Of a stretch of 62,109 nt of DNA, positions 43,197 to 52,186 are shown one piece after another. Numbering within the stretch: the stretch's first letter is position 1; each line of letters opens with the position of its first letter. The position numbers and the translations under genes are program-made. The DNA is taken from positions 1-62,109 of the forward strand of contig DAHVAR010000032.1 of the NCBI GenBank assembly GCA_027314515.1, written 5' to 3'. Source of the DNA: Actinomycetota bacterium. GTDB lineage: Bacteria > Actinomycetota > Actinomycetes > Streptosporangiales > Streptosporangiaceae. The notes below the pieces were generated by a model. It searched no databases and was not told the DNA's origin. It saw only the letters and a program-made list of their open reading frames with translations.

Positions 43197-44363
43197 TCAG
43201 CGGCCGCCAAGCCTCGCAAGCCGGTCCGCGGCGTCCGCCAGGACTTCGTCCCGCTTGCAGAACGCGAACCGTACGTGGCTGCGGCCTGCCGCCTGGTCGT
43301 CGTAGAACACCACGTTCGGTACTGCGACGACGCCACAGCGGTGCGGCAGTTCCCGGCAGAAGGCCAGCCCGTCGGTCTTGCCTAGCGGAGCAATGTCCGT
43401 GGTGATGAAGTAGGTTCCCTGCGGGACGAAGACCTCGAAGCCAGCCGCCCGCAATCCGTCCGCGAGCAGGTCTCGCTTTCGGTGCAGCCTCGCGGCCAGG
43501 TCGGCGTAGAAGGTGTCCGGAAGCGCCAGCCCGGCGGCAATGGCGTACTGGAAGGGGCCGCCGTTGACGTAGGTAAGAAACTGCTTGGCGGTCCGTACTG
43601 CGGTAACAAGATCGCGCGTTCCCGTGACCCATCCGATTTTCCAGCCGGTGAAGGAGAAGGTCTTGCCGCCCGAACTGATCGTGACAGTTCGTTCCCGCAT
43701 GCCGGGCAGCGTCGAGATCGGAATGTGCTGGCCGTCGAACACCAGGTGCTCGTAGACCTCGTCGGCGACGACCAGCAGATCGTGGTCGACTGCCAGGCCG
43801 GCTATCGCGGTGAGCTCGTCGCGAGTCGCGACCATGCCGGTCGGGTTGTGCGGGGAATTGAGCAGGATCAACCGGGTGCGGCTGGTAATCGCGGCCCGCA
43901 GGCGGTCCAGGTCGGGTCTGAAGCCGGGTGGCCGCAGCGTCACCGGCACCCGCACGGCGCCGGCCATCGCGATGCATGCTGCGTAGGAGTCGTAATAGGG
44001 CTCGAAGGCGATTACCTCGTCACCGGGCTCGAGCAGGGCCAGCATCGAAGCCGCGATCCCTTCGGTAGCGCCGGCCGTGACCAGCACCTGAGTCTCCGGA
44101 TCCAGGTCCAGGCCGTAGAAGCGCTTCTGGTGCGCGGCCACTGCGGTCCGCAGCTCGGGGACGCCGGCACCAGGCGGATACTGGTTGCCGCGCCCAGCGA
44201 GAACTGCCTCGGCGGCCGTCCTCGCGATCTCCGCCGGTCCGTCCGTGTCGGGGAATCCCTGGCCGAGGTTGATCGAGCCGGTTTCGACGGCCAGTGCGGA
44301 CATCTCTGCGAAGATCGTCGTTCCCATCCCGGCCAGCGCGCTGTTGAGCAGAGGACGAGTCAT
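43197..44363 (-). CDS. PLP-dependent aminotransferase, class I/II (DapC/YbdL-like)
   Basis: A fold-type I aminotransferase of 388 residues. SINLGQGFPDTDGP, RGNQYPPGAGVPELRTAVA, LVTAGATEGIAASMLALLEP and EPYYDSYAACIAMAG identify the methionine/kynurenine aminotransferase subgroup; NSPHNPTGMV carries the PLP-contacting Asn, DEVYEHLVFDG the Asp-Tyr, and SSGGKTFSFTGWKIGWV the Schiff-base Lys. Closest known relatives are N-succinyldiaminopimelate aminotransferase (DapC) and MFN-type methionine aminotransferases. ATG 44363 is favoured because GGAAGG lies 9 nt upstream; starts at 44369 and 44429 are possible. Confidence 0.88.
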   Translation of the reverse strand: MTRPLLNSALAGMGTTIFAEMSALAVETGSINLGQGFPDTDGPAEIARTAAEAVLAGRGNQYPPGAGVPELRTAVAAHQKRFYGLDLDPETQVLVTAGATEGIAASMLALLEPGDEVIAFEPYYDSYAACIAMAGAVRVPVTLRPPGFRPDLDRLRAAITSRTRLILLNSPHNPTGMVATRDELTAIAGLAVDHDLLVVADEVYEHLVFDGQHIPISTLPGMRERTVTISSGGKTFSFTGWKIGWVTGTRDLVTAVRTAKQFLTYVNGGPFQYAIAAGLALPDTFYADLAARLHRKRDLLADGLRAAGFEVFVPQGTYFITTDIAPLGKTDGLAFCRELPHRCGVVAVPNVVFYDDQAAGRSHVRFAFCKRDEVLADAADRLARLGGR

Positions 44364-44860
44364 CGGCATGCCTTCCGCCATCGGGTCGGCCATGTGCGGG
44401 GGTGCCACACGTCGCGCGGCGGCCGGCACCGCCCGACGCCGTGACGATACCGTCCTCGTCCTGCGGCCGGCGGCGCTGCTGTCGATTCCGCGCCCACCCC
44501 GCCACGATCAGGGGCGCCTGCGGCTGTTACCGCAGGTCCGGGCTGACTGCGGATCTGATTTCCGGCAGATGTGCCTGCATTTACCGCATTGTCGATAGGC
44601 CGGTATGGGCAATAGCCGCCATGAAGTAATCGGGCGGGCTTACCGGATCGCGACCAGATGATGCCGCTGGCATATTAGCCGTCTGTTAACTGCGATTTCG
44701 GCTAAGAGCACCCCATGCGGTCAGCTAGTCGTAATGCCCGGCTTGCCGGAACATGCGGAAATACGCGAGGGGCGACCCCGGCGAACCGGGGCCGCCCCTG
44801 TGCCGTCATGCAGAGCTTGCCGCTATGCCTGCGGTGACCGGCCGACTCGGCCGGATCTGG
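44364..44860. other. Intergenic stretch between the aminotransferase and cold-shock genes
   Basis: It contains a wide inverted repeat TTAGCCG (44675-44681) / CGGCTAA (44699-44705) and the terminator hairpin at 44769-44798. No gene supported. Confidence 0.55.
44769..44798 (-). terminator. GC-rich terminator hairpin of the cold-shock gene
   Basis: GGGGCGACCCCGG (44769-44781) pairs with CCGGGGCCGCCCC (44786-44798) with one mismatch around CGAA. It lies 62 nt past the stop of the cold-shock gene on its strand. No U-tract follows, as usual in actinobacteria. Confidence 0.7.
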
Positions 44861-45064
44861 TCAGAGCGGTCGGACCTGCTCAGCCTGGGGGCCCTTGGCG
44901 CCCTGGCCTGCGGTGAACTCGACTCGCTGGTTCTCTTGAAGGCTGCGGAAGCCATCAACCTGAATCGCGGAGTGGTGCACGAAGACGTCGGCACTGCCGT
45001 CGTCCGGGGCTATGAACCCGTAGCCCTTGTCGGCGTTGAACCACTTCACGGTGCCCTGAGGCAT
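44861..45064 (-). CDS. cspA: Cold-shock domain protein
   Basis: A 67-residue CSD protein, an RNA chaperone. [20 protein letters not shown] contains RNP1 (KGYGFIAP) and [12 protein letters not shown]2; the tail EGQRVEF-type segment is [23 protein letters not shown] 45064 is chosen with AGGAGAAGG about 6 nt upstream; a longer in-frame version (to 45208) is unsupported. Monocistronic, followed by a strong hairpin terminator. Confidence 0.95.
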   Translation of the reverse strand: MPQGTVKWFNADKGYGFIAPDDGSADVFVHHSAIQVDGFRSLQENQRVEFTAGQGAKGPQAEQVRPL

Positions 45065-45568
45065 GTGCCTTCTCCTACTGGGTGATCTCCGGGATCCACG
45101 GACGAGGATCCTGGGTCGCCACGACATCAGGCGCCGCCGCCGGGCGAGATACCTTGCCCGGCGATCGCCGGCCTGCGTCGCGTACGCAAAATACGAATGC
45201 AACCACATCTATCAAACACCATGCAGCCGGCTGGTGTATCAGGGTCCGGCCTAGTTAGCGATATGCCCGGCGGGGCAGGGCCGCCAAGCTGTCCGGCAAT
45301 TCGGGCTTGGTCCTGCCAACGGTGGGTCGGGCTCTGGACAATAACGCTAGAACGTAATTCATGGTGTATTACGAATTAGGGCCCAAGTCGCGCGCAATGG
45401 ATGGCAGTGGCATGTGCCGAGGTACAAATAGTTCAAATTTCGCATAATGGCCCGATTCAGGCGCAGGGCTACAGGCTGGGCACTTACCGGCGCGGGGCTC
45501 CGCCGCCGCCCGCCGCGCCCTGGCTGGCTGGCTGGCTGGCTGGCCGGCCGGCCGCCGCGCCCTAGCCG
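45065..45568. other. Upstream region of the cold-shock gene
   Basis: Seen: an AT-rich inverted repeat TAATTC (45356-45361) / GAATTA (45374-45379) around 12 bases, and a TGGC microsatellite (six units, 45521-45544) running into CGGC units. The promoter and any cold-shock leader should lie within about 45065-45400. No gene. Confidence 0.5.
45521..45544 (+). repeat. TGGC tetranucleotide microsatellite, six units
   Basis: TGGC repeated six times, continuing as CGGCCGGC. Located just past the photolyase stop; could vary by slippage. Confidence 0.9.
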
Positions 45569-46936
45569 CTACCTTGCCCGCCGCGCTCGGTGCCCGGACA
45601 TGGCCGTTCGGTACTCCGCAGTGGCCGTTCGGTGCTCGACAATCGGTGCCGGGTAGCCGCATGCCCGCCGCGAGGCCGCAGGCGGGTCGTGAATGCGGTC
45701 GGCTGGCAGCGCGGCCAGTTCCGGCAGGTACTTCCGCAGGTACTCGCCATCCGCATCGAACCGCTCGCTCTGCCGTATCGGGTTGAAGATCCGGTTCGGG
45801 TTCGTGTCAGTGCCGGTTCCGGCGACCCACTGCCAGTTCAGCTGATTGCAGGCCACGTCACCATCGGTCAGGCCACGCATGAAGTGGGCAGCGCCGGACC
45901 GCCAGTCCAGGTACAGGTCCTTGGTGAGGAATGACGCGACGATCATCCTGGCCCGGCCGGGCATGTATCCCTCCGCAGCGAGCTGGCGCATCGCCGCATC
46001 CACGACCGGGTACCCAGTCAGCCCCGCCTGCCAGGCCTGCAGCGCGTCCCGGTCGTCCCGCCACTGGTCGCCCCGGCTCCGGAAATCCCGCTGCGCGGCG
46101 CCTGGCCATGCGGCCAGCATCTGGTGGAAGAAATCGCGCCAGGCTAGCTGGCGCAGGAATTCCTCGCTGCCGGGCCGCCCGGCCAGTTGGGCGGCCACGG
46201 CGCGGGGCGAGAGACAACCGAGGTGGAAGTACGGCGACAGACCCGAAACGTGGCCAGCCGCCAGCAGGTCGCGGTCCGCTGCGTAGCCGGCCAGCCCGCC
46301 AGCTTCGAAGGCCCGCAGCCTGGCGTTTGCCATGCGCTCGCCGCCATGGGCGCGGGCCGGTGCCGGACACGCTGTGGTCAGCTCCGCGAGGGCGGGCAGC
46401 CGTCCCGGGTCGAGGCCGGCGGGCAATCTGATCCGGTCCGGCGTTACCGCCATCGGTCGCACGGGCAGTTGCTGCCAGCGACGGTAATACGGGCCGAAAA
46501 CCTGATAGGCGCGACCGCCGGCGGGCGCCGGGTTACCGGGCTCAGCGAGCGTGATACCCGGATGCCGCACCACTTCGATGCGGTCCGCGGCCGCTCGAGC
46601 CGCCAGGTCGGCAAGCCGTCGCTGCGCGTAGCCGGAGTAGTCGTCGGCGACGTGGATTGCGGTGGCGCCGGCGTCCCTGGCCAGTGCCAGCACGGCGGCT
46701 GGCCACCGGCCCCGCCGGATGACCAGCGAACCACCGCGTAGCCGCAGGCTCTCATCGAGGTCGGCCAGGGACTCGGTCAGGAACGCCAGCCGGTTCGCGT
46801 GCGCGCTGAATCGGCGGATGATGTCGTCATCGATGACGAATGCGGGGACCGCGGCGGGCGATGACGCGGCCGCCGCCAGGGCGGGATTGTCCAGCACGCG
46901 GAGATCCCGCGTGAAGACCGCCAGCGACGTCCGCAT
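45569..46936 (-). CDS. phr: Deoxyribodipyrimidine photolyase
   Basis: Light-driven repair of cyclobutane pyrimidine dimers. 455 residues. The N-terminal alpha/beta antenna domain starts LAVFTRDLRVLDNPALAAA; the FAD-binding helical domain includes LSPYFHLGCLSPRAVAAQL, EEFLRQLAWRDFFHQMLAAW, GLTGYPVVDAAMRQLAAEGY and GDVACNQLNWQWVAGTGTDTNPNRIFNP, all strong. The C-terminal about 20 residues (from VEHRTATAEYRTAM) arise from a 21-bp duplication (GTGGCCGTTCGGT-type) and are dispensable-looking. TAGTGT (minus strand, 46943-46948) lies 6 nt before the ATG: likely leaderless. Confidence 0.94.
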   Translation of the reverse strand: MRTSLAVFTRDLRVLDNPALAAAASSPAAVPAFVIDDDIIRRFSAHANRLAFLTESLADLDESLRLRGGSLVIRRGRWPAAVLALARDAGATAIHVADDYSGYAQRRLADLAARAAADRIEVVRHPGITLAEPGNPAPAGGRAYQVFGPYYRRWQQLPVRPMAVTPDRIRLPAGLDPGRLPALAELTTACPAPARAHGGERMANARLRAFEAGGLAGYAADRDLLAAGHVSGLSPYFHLGCLSPRAVAAQLAGRPGSEEFLRQLAWRDFFHQMLAAWPGAAQRDFRSRGDQWRDDRDALQAWQAGLTGYPVVDAAMRQLAAEGYMPGRARMIVASFLTKDLYLDWRSGAAHFMRGLTDGDVACNQLNWQWVAGTGTDTNPNRIFNPIRQSERFDADGEYLRKYLPELAALPADRIHDPPAASRRACGYPAPIVEHRTATAEYRTAMSGHRARRAR

Positions 46937-47303
46937 CCCGGCACACTAACGGCGCCGGTCTGGCCTGCCGGCTGCCGGCGCGTCCGGCGGGCTATCCGGC
47001 AGCATATGTCCGAAAGAATTGTAAATGAACCGTTAGTGTTAGCTTATTCAATCTTGGGAATCACGATCAGGTAAATATGTGATTTAGATCATAGAGCCCT
47101 AATTCGATTTCCCGGGCAATTGGATAAGGCATAGGGCAAAGTGTGCCTTCGACAGCACCCTGCGTGCGTGACGGCTGCCTCGTGAGCGGCCACGTCGCCC
47201 TGCACCTGCGACACGTCTGCGCGCTGCCGGCCGTCGTTCCGGTCGGCCTAAGAGAACTGGGTGGAGGCCGAGCGCCATCCCGGCGCCCGACAGAAGGTTT
47301 CTC
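46937..47303. other. Divergent, partly AT-rich region before the transglycosylase-like gene
   Basis: Bases about 47000-47120 are strongly AT-rich and probably contain promoters. The 150-200 bases before 47304 are GC-rich with GGGTGGA (near 47260) and CCCGACAG (near 47287), words reminiscent of the c-di-AMP (ydaO) riboswitch, often found before cell-wall lytic genes in actinobacteria; the fold was not checked. Confidence 0.4.
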
Positions 47304-48032
47304 TTGTCCCGCTTCAGGACACTTTCCTACGTCAAATCAGTCAGGTTTCATCACGCAGTAACGGGTTCGGCGGTCGCCGTGGTGGCCGTGGTGGCCGGCA
47401 CAGTCGGTGCCTGGCCGGGCGGCCAGGGCCAGCCGACGGTCACCGTCGGGCGGGACGGCGTCGTCGGGCCGACGGTGACCGTCAGGCAGGACGGCATCGT
47501 CAGGCAGGACGGCATCGTCACGGTGCCGCCAGCCGGCCAGGCCGGGCCTGCCCGCACCTTCGGCACCCGGCCTCTCGCCACCTCGCGCGACCATCCCGCA
47601 ACGTCCGCCGCAGTCCCCGCCGCACAGCCCGTCCAGCTTGATGCCTTCCTTGCCACGGCATCGCAGCATGGCAGCGATGCGGCTGTGATCACCGGAGGCG
47701 TGGCCGGCCGGCGCGTCAGGAGGAGGGCGGAGACGGCGCGGCAGATCGCCTTCCGGCTGCTGCACCGATTTGGCTGGTCAAGGCGGCGGCAGTTCCGTTA
47801 CCTGGACCCGCTCTGGGCCAGGGAGAGCAGCTGGAACGTCCACGCGTGGAATCCCTACTCGGGTGCGTACGGCATCCCGCAGGCTGATCCGGGCGCGAAG
47901 ATGGCCTCGGCCGGGCGGCACTGGCGGTCCTGCGCCAGAACGCAGATCTTGTGGGGACTGCGTTACATCAAGGCGCGGTACGGCACGCCGGCGGCCGCCT
48001 GGCGGCACGAGCTAGCGACCGGCTGGTACTAA
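47304..48032 (+). CDS. Secreted lytic-transglycosylase-like (lysozyme-fold) protein
   Basis: A 242-residue exported protein: basic start, hydrophobic signal (AVTGSAVAVVAVVAGTVGAW), a linker with repeats TVTVGRDGVVGP and VRQDGIVRQDGIVTV, and a C-terminal lysozyme-like domain. RYLDPLWARESSWNVHAWNP (catalytic Glu in ARES), YGIPQADPGAKMASAG, QILWGLRYIKARYGTPAAAWRH are typical of actinobacterial transglycosylase/APF-like proteins. TTG 47304 with AGAAGG upstream is the probable start. It would cleave peptidoglycan during growth. Confidence 0.8.
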   Translation: MSRFRTLSYVKSVRFHHAVTGSAVAVVAVVAGTVGAWPGGQGQPTVTVGRDGVVGPTVTVRQDGIVRQDGIVTVPPAGQAGPARTFGTRPLATSRDHPATSAAVPAAQPVQLDAFLATASQHGSDAAVITGGVAGRRVRRRAETARQIAFRLLHRFGWSRRRQFRYLDPLWARESSWNVHAWNPYSGAYGIPQADPGAKMASAGRHWRSCARTQILWGLRYIKARYGTPAAAWRHELATGWY

Positions 48033-48247
48033 GCCGGGGCGCGGTGACCGGCCGGGGCCGGGAGTACTGCACGCTCCTGGCGCCGGCCGGGGCGCGCCGC
48101 GGATCCGGCGGTGTCGCCCGCTGCCTGCCAGGCCCACGGGAACGGGCTAGTTCGGTGCCGGCGAACTCGGACTTGCGCCGCTACCGGCTGCCGCGCGAGC
48201 CTATGTCAGCGCGACTATGAGCGGCCAGCGACGATGAGGAGCCAAGC

Positions 48248-50635
48248 GTGGCGTACCGGACCCCGGCGAGCGATATCGTCTCGATCATCGATGCGCCGCC
48301 GACGCCTGCCGCCTCGCTCGGGCCGGGACGCCGGTTCGTCGCGCTGGTGCATTACGAAGCTCACCCGCCGGTGGCGCACCTGGCGAGGCCGTACCGTTCC
48401 CTGGCGGGCTTGCGGATCGATCCTGCGCTCGCCGGCCGGCAGCGTACCCGGCGGCTGACCGGGCTGTCGGTGCTCGCACTCCCCGCCGGCCAGCCGCGCC
48501 GGATCGAACTGCCGGCGGGCGCGTCGATCAGTGCCCCGGCCTGGGCTCCGGACGGGCAGCGATTCGCCGTGACTGTCGACGAGCCGGACGGCATTGCCGT
48601 CTGGGTTGCCGACGCGCAGTCCGCGACGGCGACGCGGGTGCCCGGCCTAGCGGTCCGTGATGTTCTGGGCGGCGACCCGATGTCGGTGGGTTCCACGGTG
48701 CGCTGGTCAAGAGATGGCAGCGCGCTGCTGGTACTGGGATCTCCGGCGCCGCCCGCGGAGCCTGCCCCCGAGCCGATCGGGCCGCGAGAGGAGGAAACGG
48801 CGGGCAAGCGGACCCAGATGGCCACGTTCACCGACCTGCTGCGCACGGCCGCGGATGCCGACGTCTTCGAGGCGCTCGCCACCACGGTTCCGCTGCGAGT
48901 TGAGCCGTCTTCCGGGGCCGCTGCCGAGCTTGGCTCGCCTGGCCTGTACTACCACATGAGCGAGTCACCCGATGGCGAGCACCTGCTTGTCTGGCGGCTG
49001 CAACGGCCCTTCTCCTATCGCGTCCCCTTTCCGTACTTCGCCCGCCGGGTCGAAGTGTGGTCAGCCACCGGGCAACTTGAGCGGGTCATCGCCGACCTGC
49101 CCGTCAGCGACGAGGTTCCCCGGCATGGGGTACCAACCGGGCCGCGGATGGTCTCCTGGGAGGAGTCGGTGCCGGCGAGCCTGGTCTGGACTGAGGCGCA
49201 GGACGGTGGCGATCCGCTCGCGGCGGCCGAGCACCGGGACCTGATCTTCCGGCTGCCTGCTCCGTTCGACGGCTCGCCGCAGCCTTCCGTTCTCGTCACG
49301 CACCGCTGCCTCGGCTGGCTCGACATGGCCGCGCCGGGCAACCTGCTGGTGACCGAACATGACCGGGACCGCCGCTGGCTTACCTCACGGCTGGTCGACC
49401 TGGCCGCGCCCGACGACGGCAGGGTCATCTTCGATCACTCCGCCGACGAGGCCTACAACGATCCCGGCTCGCCGCTGATGACCGTGCACCCGGACGGGAC
49501 CCGCACCGTGCTCCAGGACGGGAGCTACATCTACCTGCGCGGGGAGGGTGCCAGCCCGGATGGTGACCGGCCGTTCCTCGACCGGCTGGAGCTAGCTGAC
49601 CTGAGCAAGCAGCGCCTGTGGCGCAGCCCGCCCGGCGCTTACGAGCAGGTGCTCGGCTTCGCCGGCGAGGACCGGGACCAACTGCTGATCTGGCACGAGA
49701 GCCGCACCGAGCCGCCGAACCTGGCGATAGTTCGCCTCGACGGGGGTGAGCGGACTCAGCTGACGTCCTGGCCGGATCCGCATCCGCAGCTGACCGGGAT
49801 GGACAAGCGGCTGCTGGCGTATGACCGTGGTGACGGGGTGCAGCTCACCGGCATGCTGCACTTGCCGCCGGGATACGACGCGGTCCGCGACGGTCCGCTG
49901 CCGCTGGTCATCTGGGCGTACCCGCTCGACTATGGCGATGCGGCAACTGCCGGTCAGGTGCGCGGCTCCGCCGAGCGGTTCACCCGGCTGGCGGCTTCCG
50001 ACCCGATCTGGTTCGTGCTGCGCGGGTACGCGGTGCTGCAGGGCGCGACGATGCCGGTCATCGGCGACCCGGAGACGATGAACGACAGCTATGTCGAGCA
50101 GATCTGCGCTGCCGCGGCCGCTCACGTCGCAGCTCTCGTTGACCTAGGGGTTGCCGATCCGCGCCGCGTCGCGGTCGGCGGGCACAGCTACGGCGCGTTC
50201 ATGACAGCTAACCTGCTGGCGCACACCGACCTGTTCGCCGCGGGCATCGCCCGCAGCGGAGCCTACAACCGTAGCCTTACGCCCTTCGGTTTCCAGACCG
50301 AGCGCCGCAACTTCTGGGAGGCGACCGCCGTCTACGACCGGCTCTCGCCCTTCCGGTATGCGGACAAGATCTCCGCGCCGCTGCTGCTCGTGCATGGCGA
50401 GCGGGACGCCAACTCCGGCACGTTCCCGATCCAGTCGGAGCGGCTCTTCCAGGCCATCCAGGCCACCGGCGGCACGGCCAGGCTCGTGGTCCTGCCGCAC
50501 GAGAATCATGGCTACCTCGCGCGCGAGTCGGTGCTGCACCTGCTCGCCGAGCAATTCGGCTGGCTCGATCGCTGGCTTGGCAGCGCAGGCGACCACGCCG
50601 GGAAAGCCGGAACTCACCCGAACGCCTCTGGGTGA
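48248..50635 (+). CDS. S9-family serine peptidase (glutamyl endopeptidase/prolyl oligopeptidase-like)
   Basis: 795 residues: an N-terminal beta-propeller (residues about 1-530) and a C-terminal alpha/beta hydrolase. The nucleophile Ser647 is in VAVGGHSYGAFMTANLLAHT, the acid Asp in VHGERDANSGTFPIQSE and the His in PHENHGYLARES, matching the plastid glutamyl endopeptidase subgroup of S9. No signal peptide, so probably cytosolic. GTG 48248 follows GAGGAG. Peptide scavenging is the likely role. Confidence 0.9.
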   Translation: MAYRTPASDIVSIIDAPPTPAASLGPGRRFVALVHYEAHPPVAHLARPYRSLAGLRIDPALAGRQRTRRLTGLSVLALPAGQPRRIELPAGASISAPAWAPDGQRFAVTVDEPDGIAVWVADAQSATATRVPGLAVRDVLGGDPMSVGSTVRWSRDGSALLVLGSPAPPAEPAPEPIGPREEETAGKRTQMATFTDLLRTAADADVFEALATTVPLRVEPSSGAAAELGSPGLYYHMSESPDGEHLLVWRLQRPFSYRVPFPYFARRVEVWSATGQLERVIADLPVSDEVPRHGVPTGPRMVSWEESVPASLVWTEAQDGGDPLAAAEHRDLIFRLPAPFDGSPQPSVLVTHRCLGWLDMAAPGNLLVTEHDRDRRWLTSRLVDLAAPDDGRVIFDHSADEAYNDPGSPLMTVHPDGTRTVLQDGSYIYLRGEGASPDGDRPFLDRLELADLSKQRLWRSPPGAYEQVLGFAGEDRDQLLIWHESRTEPPNLAIVRLDGGERTQLTSWPDPHPQLTGMDKRLLAYDRGDGVQLTGMLHLPPGYDAVRDGPLPLVIWAYPLDYGDAATAGQVRGSAERFTRLAASDPIWFVLRGYAVLQGATMPVIGDPETMNDSYVEQICAAAAAHVAALVDLGVADPRRVAVGGHSYGAFMTANLLAHTDLFAAGIARSGAYNRSLTPFGFQTERRNFWEATAVYDRLSPFRYADKISAPLLLVHGERDANSGTFPIQSERLFQAIQATGGTARLVVLPHENHGYLARESVLHLLAEQFGWLDRWLGSAGDHAGKAGTHPNASG

Positions 50636-50658
50636 CCCCGAACCGGCCGGGCTGTCAG

Positions 50659-51162
50659 TTACCGGCTGTAGTGATCTTGCGGCGAGCTGTAGTCATGGAT
50701 CTCGTCCTTGGCGAACCAGACCCCGATTTCGTGGGCCGCATCCTCGGCACTGCCGGAGGCGTGCACGAGGTTGGCCACCGCGATACCGCGCTCATTGGCG
50801 TAGGCCCTGCTCATGTGAGCGAAATCGCCGCGGATCGTGCCAGGCGGCGCCTGATCGGGGTAGGTCGAGCCGACGAGCTTGCGGGTGCAGGCGACCGCCT
50901 CGACGCCTTCCAGGATCAGCGCGATGACCGGACCGCTCTCCATGAACCCGGCCATCGCGTTGAATACCGCGGGCCCGAAGCGTTCCTCGAGGTCGAAGTA
51001 ATGCCGCTTGGCCAGGTCGGCATCCATCCAGACCATCTTCATCGCGACTATCTTCAGCAGAGCTTCTTCGAAGCGCGCGAGCACTCGGCCGACCAGACCC
51101 CTGGCCACGGCATCGGGCTTGAGCAGCACTAGCGTCCGCTCGACTCCGGTGTCGTTAGTCAT
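50659..51162 (-). CDS. ndk: Nucleoside-diphosphate kinase, longer divergent form
   Basis: Balances NTP pools by phosphoryl transfer through His134 (NLVHASGSAEDA, usual NVIHGSDS). Lys15 in LVLLKPDAVARGLVGRVL and RFEEALLKIVAMKM are as expected. The protein is 167 residues, about 25 more than the common 137-140. The extra residues are a loop MSRAYANERGIA between RGDFA and NLVHAS, plus a C-terminal tail. ATG 51162, weak ribosome site GAGAGGAAATTC. It overlaps no neighbour. Confidence 0.85.
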   Translation of the reverse strand: MTNDTGVERTLVLLKPDAVARGLVGRVLARFEEALLKIVAMKMVWMDADLAKRHYFDLEERFGPAVFNAMAGFMESGPVIALILEGVEAVACTRKLVGSTYPDQAPPGTIRGDFAHMSRAYANERGIAVANLVHASGSAEDAAHEIGVWFAKDEIHDYSSPQDHYSR

Positions 51163-51502
51163 GAATTTCCTCTCGGTGCGCCACGCCCACCGCACTGGGG
51201 GCCCGCACAGCTTAGCGATCTGAATAGCGTGCCCCGCTGCTATCCCCGCAAATCGGCTCGCTGGCTGGCTGCCGAGGTTGCCGGGCAGGCCGCCGGGGCC
51301 CGTGCCATAGCGTCCGGGCGCAGCTTTGCCCTGCGGCCTGCGGCCTGGCGAACCGCGCATTGGCGCTGCTTACCGCCGCTATTTGCCGGTAGTCTGAGAG
51401 CTGCCGGATACACTGACCCGGCGCTGAGCGCCAGGGCCGACCCGACGATTGAGGGACGCGGTTGAGCCGCCTGAGGCCACCCGCCAGATCCCGGTAAGGC
51501 AG

Positions 51503-52186
51503 ATGCTCGTGCATGACACCTGGGCAGCCAGAGACCTGCCCGTCCTGGATGCCACGGTCAGCCTGCTCGAGCAGAGCTACATGGTCACGGTCACCGACAT
51601 CGCGGCCAGTACCGGGCTCGACGAGGCGAGGGTGGCAACGGCCCTGGAGGCTCTCGACCCGGTCTACGTAGACTTCCGTAAGACCACGACCGGCGGCGAT
51701 CCGCGTTTCTGGTATGTGTTCAAGGTCACTCCGGAGGCCCGCCGCGCCGTCGGCCAGTGGCCGACGGCTGAGGCACTGGCAGGTCGGCTTGCCGAGGAGC
51801 TTGCGGCGACGGCACGGGAGGAAACTGACGCCGAGCGGCAGGGACTCCTCGCTTACGCGGCGCGGCTGGTCGGGGACACCCTACGGGACGCGACGGTGCG
51901 GGCCGCAGCTCAGGTGCTGTCGCCTGCGTTCGGTGGCGTGCCCAAGCCCGAACTCGGCTCGCCGGTGCCCGAACCCGTCGCCCGGCCGGCCGGCGAATTC
52001 GACAGCCTCGTCCCGCTGCCCGAGCTGCCGGAACTGCTCCGCCCGTCGACCGCCGGCCAGCGCGACGTGGCTGCGCCGCTGCCGGACGCTGGCGCGAGCG
52101 CCGCGCCGCCTGCCGCCGGCACTGACCCGGGCGGCACCGACCTTGACCTGATCCGTTCGCGCCCGGATGCGGCAACGGCCGGTTAG
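51503..52186 (+). CDS. Hypothetical protein with winged-helix-like N-terminus
   Basis: About 227 residues from ATG 51503 (a TTG at 51449 would add 18). DLPVLDATVSLLEQSYMVTVTDIAASTGLDEARVATALEALDPVYVDF looks like a DNA-binding winged helix of the MarR/regulatory type, followed by a helical stretch and a Pro-rich disordered tail. No family recognised. It is convergent with the next gene and their stops overlap: TAG (52184-52186) and, on the minus strand, TAA (52183-52185). Confidence 0.5.
   Translation: MLVHDTWAARDLPVLDATVSLLEQSYMVTVTDIAASTGLDEARVATALEALDPVYVDFRKTTTGGDPRFWYVFKVTPEARRAVGQWPTAEALAGRLAEELAATAREETDAERQGLLAYAARLVGDTLRDATVRAAAQVLSPAFGGVPKPELGSPVPEPVARPAGEFDSLVPLPELPELLRPSTAGQRDVAAPLPDAGASAAPPAAGTDPGGTDLDLIRSRPDAATAG

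Noticed and set aside
45521-45555. Phase-variation repeat controlling photolyase
   Set aside because: The TGGC tract lies after the photolyase stop codon, so slippage would not change the protein.
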